From Rheinheimera sp. (GTDB lineage Bacteria > Pseudomonadota > Gammaproteobacteria > Enterobacterales > Alteromonadaceae), in the NCBI GenBank assembly GCA_003482455.1, contig DMYW01000008.1, forward strand, positions 23,793-60,325: DNA of 36,533 nt, written 5' to 3'. Within the stretch, counting starts at the first letter, position 1, and each line of letters begins with the position of its first letter. A program made the position numbers and the translations under genes. The notes under the pieces were generated by a model that worked only from the letters and a program-made list of their open reading frames with translations, searched no databases and was not told the DNA's origin. This document shows positions 34,260 to 36,533 of the stretch, in pieces.

Positions 34260-35474
34260 TTAAGCATCTTGTATTAATTGGAATGCCCAGTAGACCGAAT
34301 CTAAGTAGATTTCACTTAGGTTGGCGTCTGGATTTTTCAAATGAACACTCAGCTGCTCTTGGCGCTGCCAATCAGCCGTTTCAAATGCCACTGCCATATC
34401 CAAGTAGATGCCCAGTTGCCCGGTATGTTGCAACAACGCAGCTTTGATTTCTTCAAGCAGCGGCAATTCCTCTAACAGGTCGGGTAACGGCTGTTCTAGC
34501 ATGGCATCGACCAAACTGAACAAACCAGTCAAAAAAGCTGCCGGTGGGTTGACTGGATCACCGTTAATGGCGGCCAAGCGGTCGCAAAAGCGCGCTCGAA
34601 CCATCGACATATTCAGCAATTCGTTGGGGCCAGACTCACTGAGATTGGCAAGTGCGAGCAAAGCGATAAATTTCTTCAGCTCTGCTTCGCCCAAATACAC
34701 CATGGCATGTTTTAGCGAACCAATGGCTTGGCCTCGGCCATAACTCGCCGAATTGACAAAGCGCAGCAGTTTGTAAGACAAACCAACGTCTCGCTCGCAG
34801 ATCCCACTGAGTTTTTCGAAATCCAGCAAAGTTTGAGTGGATTCAGCAATCAACATCATCAAATTGATTTTGCTACTGGCCAACTTTTTATGCTTGAGCA
34901 TTTCCGGCCGCGCAAAAAAGTAGCCTTGGAACAAGCTGAAACCAAGCGTTTTCAGCTTTTCGAATTCGTCCTGGGTTTCGACTTTTTCCGCCAACAAGGT
35001 CACGGGATGCTGTTTAATCCGCGTAATGTATTTGCTGATCTGCAGAATATTAAATTGGCGAACATCCACTTTAATAATGCTGACGTAAGGTAAAAAAATG
35101 TCCCATTTGCTGTCAAAGTCATGGTCGTCAAGCGCTAATTTATAACCCATCCGATGTAATTCACGGCAGGCAGTTAGCAATTCGCTGCTAATTGGCACTG
35201 ATTCCAGCACTTCGATCACCATGCTGTTTGGGTCAATCGACGTCGGAAAATGATGGATTAAGGTGTCGGCGGAGAAATTAATAAAAGCGCGATGACCGCC
35301 GGTGATTTTCTCGACGCCCATAAACAGATGGTGTTCGGTGATCAGCTTCGAGGTCGCTTCATCTGCATTGATGTTTGGAAACGCATTGGCTTCGCCGTCG
35401 CGAAACAATAATTCGTAACCGTGCAGTTGTCGATTGGCGTCAAAGATTGGTTGACGAGCCAGATAACAATACAT
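34260..35474 (-). CDS. EAL-HDOD signalling protein (YuxH/CdgJ-like)
   Basis: 404 residues. The N-terminal EAL domain (about 1-195) has YLARQPIFD, GYELLFRDG (Glu of the EAL motif kept), FINFS, KLALDDHDFD, IIKVDV, LLAEKVET and FQGYFFARP. The DDFG loop is changed to DDHD, so phosphodiesterase activity is uncertain. The C-terminal HDOD domain (about 200-400) has CERDVGLSYKLLRFVNSASYG and HAMVYLGEAELKKFI. Related proteins control motility. The longer frame from 35513 adds 13 residues; MYCYLARQPIFD at 35474 is the usual family start, although neither start has a good ribosome binding site. It lies on the minus strand between ftsX and rpoH, which are usually adjacent. Confidence 0.88.
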   Translation of the reverse strand: MYCYLARQPIFDANRQLHGYELLFRDGEANAFPNINADEATSKLITEHHLFMGVEKITGGHRAFINFSADTLIHHFPTSIDPNSMVIEVLESVPISSELLTACRELHRMGYKLALDDHDFDSKWDIFLPYVSIIKVDVRQFNILQISKYITRIKQHPVTLLAEKVETQDEFEKLKTLGFSLFQGYFFARPEMLKHKKLASSKINLMMLIAESTQTLLDFEKLSGICERDVGLSYKLLRFVNSASYGRGQAIGSLKHAMVYLGEAELKKFIALLALANLSESGPNELLNMSMVRARFCDRLAAINGDPVNPPAAFLTGLFSLVDAMLEQPLPDLLEELPLLEEIKAALLQHTGQLGIYLDMAVAFETADWQRQEQLSVHLKNPDANLSEIYLDSVYWAFQLIQDA

Positions 35475-35591
35475 AAAAGCGCTAACTCGTGAAAAAGTGG
35501 TTAATTTGAGCATATCGGAAAATTAGCAACTTCATTATGCAGATATATTCTCTAAATTACGTTTTTATTCAATATGGATATTAAAAACAGG

Positions 35592-35618
35592 GAACTGAAA
35601 TTAGCACTCTCTGTCAAA
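35592..35618 (+). promoter_or_regulatory. Candidate sigma-E-type promoter of rpoH
   Basis: GAACTG (35592-35597), a 16-nt spacer and TCAAA (35614-35618), close to the GAACTT-N16-TCTGA form used by RpoE/AlgU-type sigma factors. Transcription would start near 35625, 38 nt before the rpoH ATG. E. coli rpoH also has a sigma-E promoter. The -10 element lies in the spacer of the CIRCE site. Confidence 0.45.
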
Positions 35619-35627
35619 GAGTGCTAA
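35601..35627. promoter_or_regulatory. CIRCE element (HrcA operator) upstream of rpoH
   Basis: TTAGCACTC (35601-35609), a 9-nt spacer and GAGTGCTAA (35619-35627). Both arms are perfect matches to the CIRCE consensus and the spacing is exact. It ends 35 nt before the rpoH ATG and overlaps the candidate promoter. Bound HrcA would block transcription of rpoH until heat or unfolded protein titrates GroEL from HrcA. No hrcA, groESL or dnaK is in the window. Confidence 0.9.
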
Positions 35628-35662
35628 GATGACCCCAATTCGACGATTCAGAGGAGTTTTCC

Positions 35663-36514
35663 ATGAGCAAATCAACACAGTTAATGACGCTGTCTGTCGC
35701 CGGTAGTGGCAGCCTTGAGGCTTACACTCATGCAGTCAGTTCCATTGCGATGCTGTCTGCTGAGGAAGAACGAGCTCTCGCTGAGCGCCTGCAACAACAC
35801 GGTGATTTAGAAGCTGCTCGTCAGCTCATCATGTCTCATCTGCGCTTTGTTGTGCACATTGCGCGTAGCTACTCAGGGTACGGTTTGCCGATCGGTGATT
35901 TAGTGCAAGAAGGCAATATCGGCTTGATGAAAGCGGTGAAACGCTTTGACCCATCAGTCGGTGTCCGTTTAGTGTCGTTTGCCGTGCATTGGATCAAAGC
36001 AGAAATTCACGAGTTCGTGTTGAAGAACTGGCGGATCGTGAAAGTCGCCACCACCAAAGCGCAACGTAAGTTGTTCTTTAATCTGCGCAAGTCGAAAAAG
36101 AATTTAGGCTGGTTCAGCCAAGAAGAAGTAAAAAACGTTGCTGAAAGTTTAGGTGTGCCGGAATACGAAGTGCGCGAGATGGAAGCTCGGATGAGCAACC
36201 ATGATGTGGCCTTTGATGCATCAGACGACGATGAAGAAAACAGCAACTACACAGCCCCTGTGTATTTCTTGGATGATAAATCATCGGATCTTGCTCACAA
36301 TCTGGAGAACGATGAAACCGAAGGCGCCGCGTTAGACCGCTTACATGCCGCGATGAACACTTTAGACGCCCGCAGCCAAGACATTATTCGGGCGCGTTGG
36401 TTAGACAACGAAAAACAAACGCTGCAAGAGCTCGCAGACCGTTATCAAGTTTCCGCTGAACGCGTGCGTCAGCTGGAAAAGAACGCGATGAAAAAATTGC
36501 ACGCCGCAATGTGA
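35663..36514 (+). CDS. rpoH: Heat-shock sigma factor sigma-32
   Basis: 283 residues, the usual length. Region 2 has HLRFVVHIARSYSGYGLPIGDLVQEGNIGLMKAVKRFDP and VRLVSFAVHWIKAEI; the RpoH box reads QRKLFFNLRKSKK; region 4 has LDARSQDIIRARWL and LQELADRYQVSAERVRQLEKNAMKKL. It directs transcription of chaperone and protease genes on heat stress. GAGGAG lies 6 nt before the ATG. Control is likely by the CIRCE site and the overlapping promoter described separately. The coding region is complete and ends 19 nt before the window edge. Confidence 0.97.
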   Translation: MSKSTQLMTLSVAGSGSLEAYTHAVSSIAMLSAEEERALAERLQQHGDLEAARQLIMSHLRFVVHIARSYSGYGLPIGDLVQEGNIGLMKAVKRFDPSVGVRLVSFAVHWIKAEIHEFVLKNWRIVKVATTKAQRKLFFNLRKSKKNLGWFSQEEVKNVAESLGVPEYEVREMEARMSNHDVAFDASDDDEENSNYTAPVYFLDDKSSDLAHNLENDETEGAALDRLHAAMNTLDARSQDIIRARWLDNEKQTLQELADRYQVSAERVRQLEKNAMKKLHAAM

Positions 36515-36533
36515 CTAGTCCTGAAATAAGTTG

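Overview
The window reads as a stretch of gammaproteobacterial chromosome. The right end keeps the conserved rsmD / ftsY-ftsE-ftsX / rpoH block. yhgN (MarC family), yjaG (DUF416), a yfhM-pbpC pair and an ECF sigma operon are further gammaproteobacterial markers. The proteins are rich in Gln and Ala. A PEP-CTERM-like tail and a dockerin-bearing nuclease suggest an aquatic, biofilm-forming alteromonad- or Rheinheimera-like bacterium; that genus-level guess is inference only. I see no insertion sequence, phage, CRISPR array, tRNA or rRNA.

Layout. 1-3124 (minus): a secreted ExeM/NucH-type nuclease ending in a dockerin, followed by a small secreted protein with a possible cohesin-like fold and a PEP-CTERM-like tail. 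3416-8092 (plus): a patatin/beta-barrel (PlpD-like) protein, glycerol kinase and a Toprim/JetD-like protein in one tight operon. 8210-11425 (plus): a secreted TPR-like protein, then a LexA-type box and a FAN1-like VRR-NUC nuclease fused to a DEDDh exonuclease. 11504-15070 (minus): TetR regulator, NAD(P)-binding protein, Aer-like chemoreceptor and a prolyl-hydroxylase-like 2OG-Fe(II) oxygenase. 15215-17388 (minus): ECF sigma factor, membrane anti-sigma-like protein and secreted coiled-coil protein, closed by a strong terminator. 17491-25391 (minus): alpha-2-macroglobulin (yfhM-like) and PBP1C, a periplasmic defence and peptidoglycan pair. 25519-28167: a DUF3833 lipoprotein converging on an HD-GYP response regulator, then DUF2721. 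28253-30505 (plus): YhgN, a coiled-coil protein and YjaG. 30593-36514: rsmD divergent from ftsY-ftsE-ftsX, an inserted EAL/HDOD gene on the minus strand, and rpoH.

The most striking non-coding signal is a perfect CIRCE element (TTAGCACTC-N9-GAGTGCTAA, 35601-35627) between the EAL/HDOD gene and rpoH. It overlaps a candidate sigma-E-type promoter. This would put the heat-shock sigma factor itself under the HrcA repressor, joining two heat-shock circuits that are usually treated as separate. The second is a perfectly palindromic SOS-type box at 9136-9155, directly in front of the FAN1/DEDDh fusion nuclease. The cohesin-like/dockerin pair at the left end and the JetD-like Toprim protein in a glycerol kinase operon are the other points worth following.

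Many start codons were moved from the longest open frame to one supported by a ribosome binding site, signal peptide or family length. Each such choice is explained in its entry.
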